Assembly: GCA_963575745.1 (NCBI GenBank)
Contig: CAUYUJ010009458.1
Coordinates: forward strand, 424,205 to 488,204
Reading direction: 5' to 3'
DNA: 64,000 nucleotides
DNA from: Prorocentrum cordatum
Taxonomy: Eukaryota; Sar; Dinophyceae; Prorocentrales; Prorocentraceae
The translations under genes were made by a program, and so were the position numbers. This document shows positions 50,868 to 62,395 of this stretch, piece by piece. Below the pieces are notes generated by a model. It was not told where the DNA came from, searched no databases, and saw only the letters and a program-made list of their open reading frames with translations. Position 1 is the stretch's first letter, and every line of letters starts with the position of its first letter.

Positions 50868-53800
50868 GGAGCTCTAGCATGGCTTTGTTAGAGCTCCAAC
50901 GGAGCTCTAACATAGCATGTTCGAGTATGTTAGAGCTCCCAGGGAGCTCTAACATGCTATATTAGAGCTCCCAGGTTAGAGCTCCCTGGGAGCTTTAAAA
51001 TACCGAGCTCCAACGGAGCTTTAACATAGCATGTTAGAGCTCAGTGGGAGCTCCCCGGGAGCTCTAACATGGTATGTTAGAGCTCCGTGGGAGCTCTAAA
51101 CATAGCATGTTTCCAGTTATGTTAGAGCTTCCTGGGAGCCTCTAAACATGGTATGTTTAGAGCTACGGTGGGTTGTGGGAGCTCTTACATGGCCTTGTTT
51201 GAGCTCAACGGGTCGCGTCGAACATAAGCATGATGTGGCGAGATGGTTAGAGCTCCCTGGGGAGCTCTATCATGGTAGTTAGAGCTCAGTGGGGCTCTAA
51301 CATGGGAAATTGTTCGAGCTCCGACGGAGCTCTAACATAGCATGTTCCAGTATGTTAGAGCCCCCTGGGAGCTCTAACATGGTATGTTAGAGCTCCGCGG
51401 GAGCTCTAGCATGGCTTGTTAGAGCTCCAACGGAGCTCTAACATAGCATGTTCGAGTATGTTAGGAGCTCCCATGGAGCTCTAACATGCTATATTCGAGA
51501 TCCCATGTTAGAGCTCCCTGGGAGCTCTAAAGTACAGAGCTCCAACGGAGCTTTAACATAGCATGTTTGAGCTCAGTGGGAGCTCCCAGGGAGCTCTAAC
51601 ATGGTATGTTAGAGCCCCGTGGGAGCTCGAACATGGCTTGTTAGAGCTCCAACGGAGCTCTAACATATCATGTTCGAGTATGCTAGAGCTCCCTGGGAGC
51701 TCTAACATGGTGTGTTAGAGCTCCGTGGGAGCTCTAACATGGCTTGTTAGAGCTCCAAGGGAGCTCTAACATAGCATGTTCGAGTATGGTAGAGCTCCCA
51801 TGGAGCTCTAACATGCTATATTCGAGCTCCCATGTTAGAGCTCCCTGGGAGCTCTAAAATACCGGACTCCAACGGAACTTTAACGTAGCAGGTTAGAGCT
51901 CCCAGGGAGCTCTAACATAGCATGTTCCCGTATGTTAGAGCTCCCTGGGAGCTCTAACGTGGTATGTTGAAGCCCCGTGGGAGCTCTAACGTGGCTTGTT
52001 AGAGCTCCCTGGGAGCTCTAACATGGTATGTTCGAGTACGTTAGAGCCCCCATGGAGCTCTAACTTGCTACATTCGAGCCCCCATGTTAGAGCTTCCTGG
52101 GAGCTCTAAAATACCGAGCCCCAACGGAGCTTTAACATAGCATGTTAGAGCTCAGTGGGAGCTCCCTGGGAGCTCTAACATGGTATGTTAGAGCTCCGTG
52201 GGAGCTCTAACATGGCTTGTTAGAGCTCCACCGGAGCTCTATTATAACATGTTCGAGTATGTTAGAACTCCCTGGGAGCTCTAACATGCTATATGAGCTC
52301 CCATGTTAGAGCTCCCTGGGAGCTCTAAAATACCGAGCTCCAACGGAGCTTCAACATAGCATGTTAGAGCTCAGTGGGAGCTCCGTGGGAGCTCTAACAT
52401 GGCTTGTTAGAGCTCCAACGGAGCTCTAACATAGCATGCTCGGGTATGTTAGGGCTCCCTGGGAGCTCTAACATGCTATATTAGAGCTCCCATGTTAGGG
52501 CTCCCTGGGAGCCCTAAAAGACCGAGCTCCAACGAAGCGTTAACATAGCATGTTAGAGCTCAGTGGGAGCTCCCTGGGAGCTCTGACATGGTATGTTAGA
52601 GCTCCAACGGAGCTCTAACATAGCATGTTCGAGTATGTTAAAGCTCCGTGGGAGCTCTAACATGGTATGTTAGAGCTTCCGTGGGGAGCTCTAACATGGC
52701 ATGTTAGAGCTCAGCGGAGCTCTATACTATAGCATGTTCCAGTAAAAATAATGTATAGAGTCCTGGGGAGTCTAATATGGTTTGTTAGAGCCTCCACCCA
52801 GTTGGGAGCTCTAACAATGCTTGTTAGAGCTCCAACGGAACTCTAACATAGCATGTTCCAGTATGTTACGAGCTCCCTGGGAGCTCTAACATGCTATGTT
52901 AGAGCTCCCATGTTAGAGCTCCCTGGGAGCTCTAACATACCGAGCTCCAACGGAGCTTTAACCTATCATGTTAGAGCTCCGTGGGAGCTCCCTGGGAGCT
53001 CTAGCATGGTCTGTTAAAGCTCCGTGGGAGCTCTAACATGGTATGTTAGAGCTCCAACGGAGCTCCAACATAGCATGTTCCAGTATGTTTGAGCTCCCTG
53101 GGAGCTCTAACATGGTATGTTAGAGCCCCGTGGGAGCTCTAACATGGCTTGTTAGAGCTCCAACGGAGCTCTAACATAGCATGTTCGAGTATGTTAGAGC
53201 TCCCTGGGAACTCTAACCTGGTATGATGTTAGAGCTCCGTGGGAGCTCTAACATGGCATGGTAGAGCTCCAGCGGAGCTCTAACATAGCATGTTCCAGCG
53301 TGTTAGAGCTCCCTGGGAGCTCTAACATTGTATGTTAGAGCCCCGTGGAAGCTCTAACATGGCTTGTTAGAGCCCCAACGGAGCTCTAACATAGCATGCT
53401 CGGGGAGCTCTAACATGCTAAATTAGAGCTCCCATGTTAGAGCTCCCTGGGAGCTCTAAAATACCGAGCTCCAACGGAGCTTTACCATATCATGTTAGAG
53501 CTCAGTGGGAGCTCCATGGGATCTCTAACATGGTATGTTAGAGCTCCAACAGAGCTCTACCATAGCATGTTCGAGTCTGTTAGAGCTCCCTGGGAGCTCT
53601 AACATGGCATATTCGAGCTCCGTGGGAGCTCTAACATGGCATGTTAGAGCTCCAACGGAGCTCTAACATAGCATGTTCCAGTATGTTAGAGCTCCCTGGG
53701 AGCTCTAACATGGTATGTAAGAGCTCCGTGGGGGCTCTAACATGGCTTGTTAGAGCTCCAACGGAGCTCTACCATAGCATGTTCGAGTCTGGTAGAGCTC

Positions 53801-55459
53801 ACTGGGAGCTCTAACATGGTATGTTAAAGCTCCGTGGGAGCTCTAACATGGTATGTTAGAGCTCCAACGGAGCTCTTACATCGCATGTTCCAGTATGTTA
53901 GAGCTCCCTGGAAACTCTAACATGGTATGTTAGAGCTCCGTGGGAGCTCTAACATGGCTTGTTAGAGCTCCAACGGAGCTCTAACATAGCATGTTCCAGT
54001 ACGTTAGAGCTCCCTGGGAGCTCTAACATGCTATGGTAGAGCTCCCATGTTAGAGCTCCCTGGGAGCTCTAACATACCGAGCTCCAACGGAGCTTTAACA
54101 TATCATGTTAGAGCCTCGTGGGAGCTCCCTGGGAGCTCTAACGTGGTATTTTAGAGCTCCGTGGGGGCTCTAACATGGTATGGTAGAGCTCCAACGGAAC
54201 TCTAACACAGCATGTTCCAGTATGTTAGAGCTCCCTGGGAGCTCTAACATGGTATGTTAGAGCTCCGTGGGAGCTCTTACATGGCTTGTTAGAGCTCCAT
54301 CGGAGCTCTAACATAGCATGTTCGAGTATGTTAGAGCCCCCTGGGAGCTCTAACGTGCTATATTAGAGCTCCCATGATAGAACCCCCTGGGAGCTCTAAC
54401 ATACCGAGCTCCAGCGGAGCTTTAACATAGCATGTTAGAGCTCAGTGGGAGCTCCCTGGGAGCTCTAACATGGTATGTTAGAGCTCCAACGGAACTCTTA
54501 CATAGCATGTTCCAGTACGTTAAAGCTCCCTGGGAGCTCTAACATGGTATGCAAGAGCTCCGTGGGAGCTCTAACATGGCTTGTTAGAGCCCCAACGGAG
54601 CCCTAACATGGATGTTCGAGTATGTTAGAGCTCCCTGGGAGCTCTAACATGGTATGTTAGAGCTCCGCGGGAGCTCTAACATGGCATGGTCGAGCTCCAA
54701 CGGAGCTCTAACATAGCATGTTCAAGTATGTGAGAGCTCCCTGTGATCTCTAGCATGGTATGTTAGAGCTCCGTGGGAGCTCTACCATTACTTGTTGGAG
54801 CTCCAACGGAGCTCTAACATAGCATGTTCGAGTATGTTAGAGCTCCCTGGGAGCTCCAACGTGCTATATTAGAGCTCCCATGTTAGAGCTCCCTGGGAGC
54901 TCTAAAATACCGAGCTCCAACAGAGCTTGACCATAGCATGTTAGAGCTCAGTGGGGGCTCCCTGGGAGCTACTTCCTGGTATGTTTAGAGCTCCAAACGG
55001 AGCTCTAACATTAGCATGTTTCTTTGTGTTGGTTAGAGCTCCCGCGGAGCTTCTAACATAGTTGTTTAGGCTCCCAGGGAGGTCTACATAATATAACATT
55101 GCTATGTTAGAGCTCATTGGAGCTCTAACATACCATGTTAGAGCTTACAGGGAGCTAGAACATACTTAACCTGCTATGGTAGAGCTCCCAGGGGAGCTCT
55201 AACATACCATGTTAAAGCTCCCAGGGAGCTCTAACGTACTATAACTTGCTATGTTAGAGCTCCCATGGGGGCTCTAACATAATATAACATGCTATGTTAG
55301 AGCTCCAGTGGAGCTCTAACATACGATGTTAGAGCCCCCAGGGAGCTCTAACATGCCATGTTAGAGCTCCCGCGAGAGCTCTAACATACCGCGTTAGAGC
55401 TCCCAGCGAGCTCTGACATATTCTAACCTGCTATGTTAAAGCTCCCTGGGAGCTCTAAC
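50868..55459. repeat. Satellite A, first array (forward block then reverse block)
   Basis: The unit is an 11-base arm GTTAGAGCTCC, a 3-base centre and the inverted arm. Centres are mainly CTG, GTG or AAC. Linkers are ATGGTAT, ATGGCTT or ATAGCATGTTCGAGTAT, giving a higher-order unit of about 106 bp. From 50868 to about 55030 the centres and linkers run in one orientation. From about 55040 to 55450 they are mostly reverse complements (CAG, CAC; linker CATACT...TGCTATG). Each unit contains SacI-type GAGCTC. No coding capacity. Confidence 0.95.
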
Positions 55460-55571
55460 CTGCCGCCGCCGCCGCCGCCGCCGCCCCTGAACCGTTCCAC
55501 AATCGATTGCGCAACGGTTAGCCCCCCCCCCCTCCCCCTCTCGCCAGGGAGGGGGCTTAACCGTGTCACAA
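55460..55571. repeat. Satellite B, short block inside satellite A
   Basis: A (GCC)n run, then the palindromic AATCGATTGCGCAACGGTT word, then a C-run/CTCGCCAGGG/G-run stem, then AACCGTGTCACAA. The left junction is nearly the same as at 59451. Confidence 0.88.
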
Positions 55572-58500
55572 GTTCGAGATCCCAGGGAGCTCTAACATGC
55601 CATGTTAGAGCTCCAGAGCTCAGAGGGAGCTCTAACATACTATGTTAGAGCTCCAAAGGAGCTCTAACGTAGCATGTTATATTATGTTAGAGCTCCCTGG
55701 GAGCTCTAACATCGTATGTTAGAGCTCCGTGGGGGCTCTAACATGGCTTGTTAGAGCTCCAACGGAGCTCTAACATAGCATGTTCGAGTATGTTAGAGCT
55801 CCATTGGGGAGCTTTAACATGGTATGTTAGAGCTCCGTGGGAGCTCTAACATGGTTTGTTCGAGCTCCAACGGAGCTCTAACATAGCATGTTCCAGTATG
55901 TTAGAGCTTCCTGGGAGCTCTAACGTGGTATGTTAGAGCTCCGTGGGAGCTCTAACATGGCTTGTTAGAGCTACAATGGAGCTCTAACATAGCATGTTCG
56001 AGTATGTTAGAGCTCCCTGGGAGCTCTAACATGCTATGTTTGAGCTCCCATGTTAGAGCTCCCTGGGAGCTCTAACATACCGAGCTCCAACGGAGCTTTA
56101 ACCTATCATGTTAGAGCTCCGTGGGAGCTCCCTGGGAGCTCTAACATGGTATGTTAGAGCGCCGTGGGAGCTCTAACATGGTATGTTAGAGCTCCAACGG
56201 AGCTCTAACATAGCATGTTCGAGTATATTAGGGCCCCCTGGGAGCTCTAATATGGTATGTTAGAGCTCCGTGGCAACTCTAACATGGCTTGTTCGAGCTC
56301 CAACGGAGCTCTAACATAGCATGTTCGAATATGTTAGAGCTCCCTGGGAGCTCTAACATGGTATGTTAGGAGCGCCGTGGGAGCTCTAACATGGCACGTT
56401 AGAGCTCCAACGGAGCTCTAACATAGCATGTTCAAGTAAGTTAGAGCTCCATGGGAGCTCTAACATGGCTTGTTAGAGCTCCGTGGGAGCTCTAACATGG
56501 CTTGTTAGAGCTCCAACGGGGCACTACCATAGCATGCTCGAGTATGTTAGAGCTCCCTGGGAGCTCTAACATGCTATATTCGAGCTCCCATGTTAGAGCT
56601 CCCTGGGAGCTCTAAAATACCGAGCTTCAGCGGAGCTTTACCATAGCATGTTAGAGCTCAGTGGGAGCTCCCTGGGAGCTCTAACATGGTATGTTAGAGC
56701 TCCGTGGGAGCTCTAACATGGCTTGTCAGAGCTCAAACGGAGCTCTAACATAGCATGTTCCAGTATGTTAGACCTCCCTGGGAGCTCTAACATGGTGTGT
56801 TAGTGCTCCGTGGGAGCTCTAACATGGCTTGTTAGAGCTCCAGCGGACCTCTAACATAGCATGTTCGAGTATGTTAGAGCTCCCTGGGAGCTCCAACATG
56901 CTATATTAGAGCTCCCATGTTAGAGCTCCCTGGGAGCTCTAAATACCGAGCTCCAACGGAGCTTTACCATAGCATGTCAGAGCACAGTGGGAGCTCCCTG
57001 GGAGCTCTAACATGCTATATTCGAGCTCCGTGGGAGCCCTAACATGGCTTGTTAGAGCCGCAACGGAGCTCTAACATAGCATGTTCGAGTATGTTAGAGC
57101 TCCCTGGGAGCTCTAACATAGCATGTTCCAGTATGTTAGAGCTCCCTGGGAGCTCTAACATGCTATGTTAGAACTCTCATGTTAGAGCTCCCTGGGAACT
57201 CTAACATACCGAGCTCCAACGGAGCTTTAACATATCATGTTAGAGCTCCGTGGGAGCTCCCTGGGAGCTCTAACCATACCGAGCTCCAACGGAGCTTTAA
57301 CATATCATGTTAGAGCTCCGTGGGAGCTCCCTGGGAGCTCTTACATGGCATGCTAGAGCCCCGTGGAAGCTTCAACATGGTATGTTAGAGCTCCAACGGA
57401 GCTCTAACATAGCATGTTCCAGTATGTTAGAGCTCCCTGGGAGCTCTAACATGGTATGTTAGAGCTCCGTGGGGGGCCCTAACATGGCTCGTTAGAGTTC
57501 CAACGAAGCTCTAACATAGCATGTTCGAGTATGTTAGAGCTCCCTGGGAGCTCTAACCTGCTATGTTAGAGCTCCCATGTTAGAGCTCCCTGGGAGCTCT
57601 AAAATACCGAGCTCAAACGGAGCTTTAACATAGCATGTTCCAGTATGTTAGAGCTCCCTGGGAGCTCTAACATGGCTTGTTAGAGCTCCAACGGAGCTCT
57701 AACATAGCATGTTCCAGTATGTTAGAGCTCCCTGGGAGCTCTAACATGGTATGTAAGAGCTAGTGGGGAGCTCTAACATGGTATTGTTTGAGCTCACGGG
57801 CTCTAAACTTACCATGTTAGATTATGTTTGAGTTCCCTGGGAGCTCTAACATGGTATTGCTAGAGTCCGTGGGCTCTAACATCGATATGTTTGTGCTCCC
57901 ATTTTAGAGCTCCCTGCGGAGCTCTAACCTTTTCCGAGCTCCAACGGAGCTTTAACATATCATGTTAGAGCTCCGTGGGAGCTCCGTGGGAGCTCTAACA
58001 TGGTATGTTAGAGCTCAGTGGGAGCTCTAACATGGTATGTTAGAGCTCCAACGGGGCTCTATCATAGTATGTTCCAGTTTGTTAGAGCTCCATGGGAACT
58101 CTAACATGGTATGGTAAAGCTCCGTGGGAGCTCTAACATGGCTTGTTAGATCTCCAACGGAGCTCTAACATAGCATGTTCGAGTATGTTAGAGCTCCCTG
58201 GGAGCTCTAACATGGTATGTTAGAGCTCCGTGGGAGCTCTAACATGGCATGTTAGAGCTCCAACGGAGCCCTAACATAGCATGTTCCAGCATGTTAGAGC
58301 TCCCTGGGAGCTCTAACATGGAATGTTAGAGCTCCGTGGGAGCTCTAACATTGCTTGTTAGAGCTCCAACGGAGCTCTCCCATAGCATGCTCCAGTATGT
58401 TAGAGCTCCCTGGGCGCTCGAACCTGCTATGTTAGAGCTCCCATGTTAGAGCTCCCTGGGAGCTCTAAAATACCACTGAGCTTTAACATAGCATGTTAGA

Positions 58501-59451
58501 GCTCAGTGGGAGCTCCCTGAGGGCTCGAACATGGTATGTTAGAGCTCCAACGGAGCTCTATAACATAGACATGTTGAGTATGCTAGTGCTCCACGGGGTG
58601 CTCTACATGCTATGTTAGAGCTCCGTGGGAGCTCTAACATGCCATGTTAGAGCTCAACGGAAGCTCTAACTAACCATATTTAGAGCCCCCTGGGGGCCTA
58701 ACATGCTATGTTAGAGCTCCGTGGGAGCTCTGAACATGCCATGTTAGAGCTCCCACGGAGCTCTAACATACCATGTTAGAGCTCCCAGGGAGCTCTAACA
58801 TACTCGGACATGCTATGTTAGAGCTCCGTTGGAGCTCTAACATGCCATGTTAGAGCTCCCACGGAGCTCTAACATACCATGTTAGAGCTCCCAGGGGGCT
58901 CAAGCTCTAACATACTGCTATGTTCCATTGGAGCTCTAACATGTTAGAGCTCCCTGGGAGCTCTAACATACGATGTTAGAACTCCCAGGGGAGCTCAACA
59001 TAAAACATGCTATGTTAGAGCTCCCGTGGAACTCTACCATGGCAAGTTAGATCTCCCATGGAGCTCTAACATGCTATGTTAGAGCTCCCACGGAGCTGTA
59101 ACATACGATGTTAGAGCCCCCAGGGAGCTCTAACATACTCTGACATGCTATGTTAGAGCTCCCACGGAGCTCTAACATACGATGTTAGAGCTCCCAGGGA
59201 GCTCTAACATAATATAACATGCTACCACACAGGCTCTAACATACGATGTTAGAGCTCCCAGGGAGCTCTAACATAATATAACATGCTACGTTGGAGCTCC
59301 ATTGGAGCTCTAACATGCGATGTTAGAGCTCCAAGGAGCTCTAACATGCCATGCAAGTGCTCCCACGGAGCTCTAACATGCCATGTTAGAGCTCCCAAGA
59401 AGCTCTAACATACTCTAACTTGCTATGTTAGAGCTCCCTGGGAGCTCTAAC
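55572..59451. repeat. Satellite A, second array (forward block then reverse block)
   Basis: After about 70 bases, forward units run from about 55640 to about 58600. Reverse units then run to 59451, where satellite B begins. Patches with extra bases (for example 57760-57900 and 58560-58690) mark either degeneration or poor consensus. Confidence 0.95.
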
Positions 59452-60574
59452 CCGCCGCCGCCGCCGCCGCCGCCCCTTAACCGTTTCACAATCGATTGCG
59501 CGCCGGTTAAGACCCCCCCTCTCGCCAGGGGGGGGCCCAACCGTGTCGCAATCGATTGCGCAACGGTTGAGGCCCCCCCTTGCGCAGGGGGGCGGGCCTA
59601 ACTCTTCCTATCCTCTCTCTAAAACGTTTCACATCGATTAGCTGCAACGGTTAAGGCACCCCCCCTCTCGCCATAATGGGGGCGGGCTTCTTTCCTTTCC
59701 CTTTTACCGTGTCACAATCGATTTGCGCACAAACGGTGAGTTGAGACCCCCCCCCCCTCTAGCCAAGTGGGGGGGGGGGGCTTAACCGCTCACAACTCGA
59801 TTGCGCAACGGTTAAGGGCCACCCCTGGAGAGAGGAGGGGGGGTCCCTCACTCAACCGGTTCGCAATCAGATCGCCGACAACGGTGGGGCCCCCCCCTAT
59901 CGCCAGGGGGGGGGCTTAAACGTGTCACAATCTGATTTTTGCGCAGCGGTATGAAGGCCCCCCCCCCTGGCGAGAGGGGGGGGGGCCTTCTTAACCGTTT
60001 CACATCGATTGCGCAAGCGGTTATTGTTAAGGACCCCCCCATCTCGACAGGGGGGGGTTTCCTTCCTTCCTTCCTTCTTAATTGGTCTTAACCGTTGCGC
60101 GATCGATTGTGAAAAACGGTTTTTTTTTTAAGGGCCCCCCCCCCCCCCCCCCCCTCTCGCCAGGGTGGGGCTCCTCCTTCGTCCTCTCTTTAACCCGTGT
60201 CGCAATCGATTTTTTTTGCGACACGGTTTTAAGGCGCAACCCCTGAGCGAGAGGGGGGGGGCCTTAACCGTTTCACAATTACGGACCCCTCCTGCCCTGC
60301 GCAAACGGTTTTTTTAAGCACCCTCCTCTCGCCAGGGGGTGGGCCCTGCCATATCCTAACCGTGTCGATTTTGCGCAACGGTTAAGCCCCCCCCCCCTGG
60401 CGCGAGGAGGGGGCCTTACGTTTGCGCAATCGATTGCGAAACGGTTAAGGCCCCCTCCTCTCGCCGGGGGGGGGCCTTAACCGCGTCGCAATCGATTGTG
60501 ACACGGTTGAGCCCCCCCCCTGGCGAGAGGAGGGGTCGATTGCGCAACGGTTAAGGCCCCCTCCCCAGGGGGCC
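59452..60574. repeat. Satellite B, main array
   Basis: A (GCC)n start, then alternating palindromes. One is AACCGT(T/G)(T/G)C(A/G)CAATCGATT with its inverted half. The other is a C-run/CTCGCCAGG/G-run stem whose C and G runs pair. The combined period is about 55-65 bp, roughly 17-18 units. Both strands read almost the same. Confidence 0.92.
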
Positions 60575-60904
60575 GGAAGAGCTTAAAAGTTAGCTCCAGA
60601 ACTAAAAAATAAGCGCCGCGATTATTTTTGACTCCAGGAGGGGGCGGAGCTTATTTTTGACTCCAGGCGTTAATTGTGCGGGGCGTACAATGACGGCGCT
60701 ATGACACACTGCGCGGCCTCATTGCAAGCCTTCATGAGATAGTTCTTTTACGGCGCTCTACCACCATAACTAGTGCCCGCGTGGCAACGCCCGCACGCGC
60801 CCACCCCAGCATATTTTGGCTGACCCCTCGCACGTTCCGTGGCCTCCTAGGGAGCCCAATCAAATTTGGTCGGTCTCAGTCACAGAGTGCGATGGGACGC
60901 TGCA
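60575..60904. other. Non-satellite island, left part, no gene seen
   Basis: TTATTTTTGACTCCAGG is directly repeated (about 60623 and 60650). No gene is recognised. Confidence 0.5.
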
Positions 60905-61660
60905 TATAGCTGTGTGCGTGCACGTTCGCGCGCGTGTTCGCGTGCGTGTGCGTGTATGCGTACGTTTGCGTACGCGTGTGCGTGTGCGTGTGGGTGTATG
61001 TATGTATGTATGTATGTATGTAGATATGTATGTATGTGTGTGTGCGCATTCGTGGGTGTGCGTGCGCGCGCATGCGCGTGTGTCTGTCTGTGTCTGCGTG
61101 TGCGTGTGCGTGTGCGTGTGCGTGTGCGTGTGTGTGTGTGTGTTCGCGTGTGCGTGTGTGTGTGTGTGTGTTCGCGTGCGTGTGTGCGCGCGCCTGTGTG
61201 TACATGTGCATGTCCGTGTGTGAGTGTGTGTATGTGTATGTTCGCGTGTGCGTGCGTGAGTGCGTGCGTGTGTGCGCGCCTGGATGTGCAGGTGCAAGTG
61301 CATGTGCGCACGTGCGTGTGTGTGTGTGGGTTGTGTATGTGTTTGTGTGTGTGTGTGTCTGTGTATGTGTGTCTTTGTGTGTGTGGAGGTGCATGTGCGT
61401 GCGTGCGTGTGTGTATGTGTGCGTGTGTGTGTGTGTGTTCGTGTGCGCGTGTGTGCGCGTGTGTGCGTGTGGTCGTGGCCCATGTGCGTGCATTCGTTTG
61501 CCCGTCTTGTTTTGCGTGCGTTGATGTGTTAGGGCGTGTATATGTAAGGGTGTGTGTGTGTGTCTCCGTCAGTATGTTTGTTTGCTTGTGTGTTGACGGT
61601 CATATATCTGTCTCTTTTTTTGTTATGTTTTTTGTTTCTCTCTCTCTCTCTCTCTCTCTC
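60905..61660. repeat. GT/GC microsatellite, then CT run
   Basis: About 700 bp of TGTGCG/TGTGTG/GTATGTAT words ending in a (CT)n run at about 61637-61661. The Cys/Val- and His/Thr-rich frames across it are artefacts of the repeat. Alternating purine-pyrimidine, so a candidate for Z-DNA. Confidence 0.92.
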
Positions 61661-61866
61661 TTTGTCGCTCCCGTCGTTGCAGGCTCCCGAGTGGAACTCT
61701 CTTTGACGTGCCGACGCCCCCTGTCGGGCGGGAGGAACTCCCCGTCATGCCGGCTACGTGGATACGCGAACAGGAGGAGGAGGGAAAACGGTGGGAGGAG
61801 AGGGCGGCCCACGAGGAGGGCCCGAAGATGCCAAAATTTAGGTTTTTGAGAGATGTTGGAATTTGC
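61661..61866. other. Unassigned spacer
   Basis: No gene or repeat recognised between the CT run and the next tandem array. Confidence 0.4.
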
Positions 61867-62110
61867 TTCTTCTCGGCATTCCGACGGCTCAAGACGGCCC
61901 AAGAGGCCCCCAAGATCGCCCCAGAGGCCCCCAAGAGGGCCCCATGACGGCCCAAGTGGCCTCCAAGACGGCCCCAAGAGGGCCTCCAAGACGGTCCAAG
62001 AGGACTCCAACACGCCCAAGATGGCCTCCAAGACGCCCAAGATGGCCTCCAAGACGGCCCCGAAGCGCCCAAAGAGAACCCCAAGTCGGCCCAGAAAGGC
62101 CCACAATACA
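61867..62110. repeat. Tandem repeat, about 15-bp unit CCAAGATGGCCTCCA
   Basis: Imperfect copies of CCAAGA(T/C)GGCCTC, CCAAGAGGGCC and CCAAGACGCC. On the reverse strand it reads as a Gly/Leu/Trp-rich repetitive peptide (LGRLGGHLG-like), which I treat as non-genic. Confidence 0.75.
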
Positions 62111-62226
62111 GCTCCCGACAGCGTCAGACGTGCCAGGAGCCCACCAAGATGGCCGAAATTGGCTCGAAATATACCACACTAGGAGCGCCTCATATCTCAC
62201 GGGTTCGGCTCCGAGTTTGGCTTTCG

Positions 62227-62347
62227 AGGTACCGATACCGCTACTCTTCCAGGAGAGCCATGCATCGTCGCCACGGCTGGATGCTCATCCTAGTTCTGGT
62301 CAGAACGCATCCTTGGAGAGGTCCGTAATGTAGCGGTATCGGTACCT
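62227..62347. repeat. Perfect 18-bp inverted repeat around an 85-bp centre
   Basis: AGGTACCGATACCGCTAC at 62227-62244 and its exact reverse complement at 62330-62347. The inner bases also pair partly (CTTCCAGGAG / CTTGGAGAGG). It resembles a very short MITE or hairpin gene; no target duplication is evident. Confidence 0.75.
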
Positions 62348-62395
62348 TTTTGTCTCCCCACGCCTTGCTGCCCAGCCTAGAGGGGGTCCTCATAT

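Noticed and set aside
50868-55459. Resemblance to a CRISPR array (regular repeats with short spacers)
   Set aside because: The linkers are themselves repeated and only 7-17 bases, the genome is eukaryotic, and no cas gene is present.
60816-61849. Cys/Val-rich forward and His/Thr-rich reverse frames
   Set aside because: Translations of the GT/GC microsatellite; no start context or domain.
61867-62110. Repetitive LGRLGGHLG-like protein on the reverse strand
   Set aside because: It follows from a 15-bp DNA repeat, all frames are similarly open, and there is no independent coding evidence.
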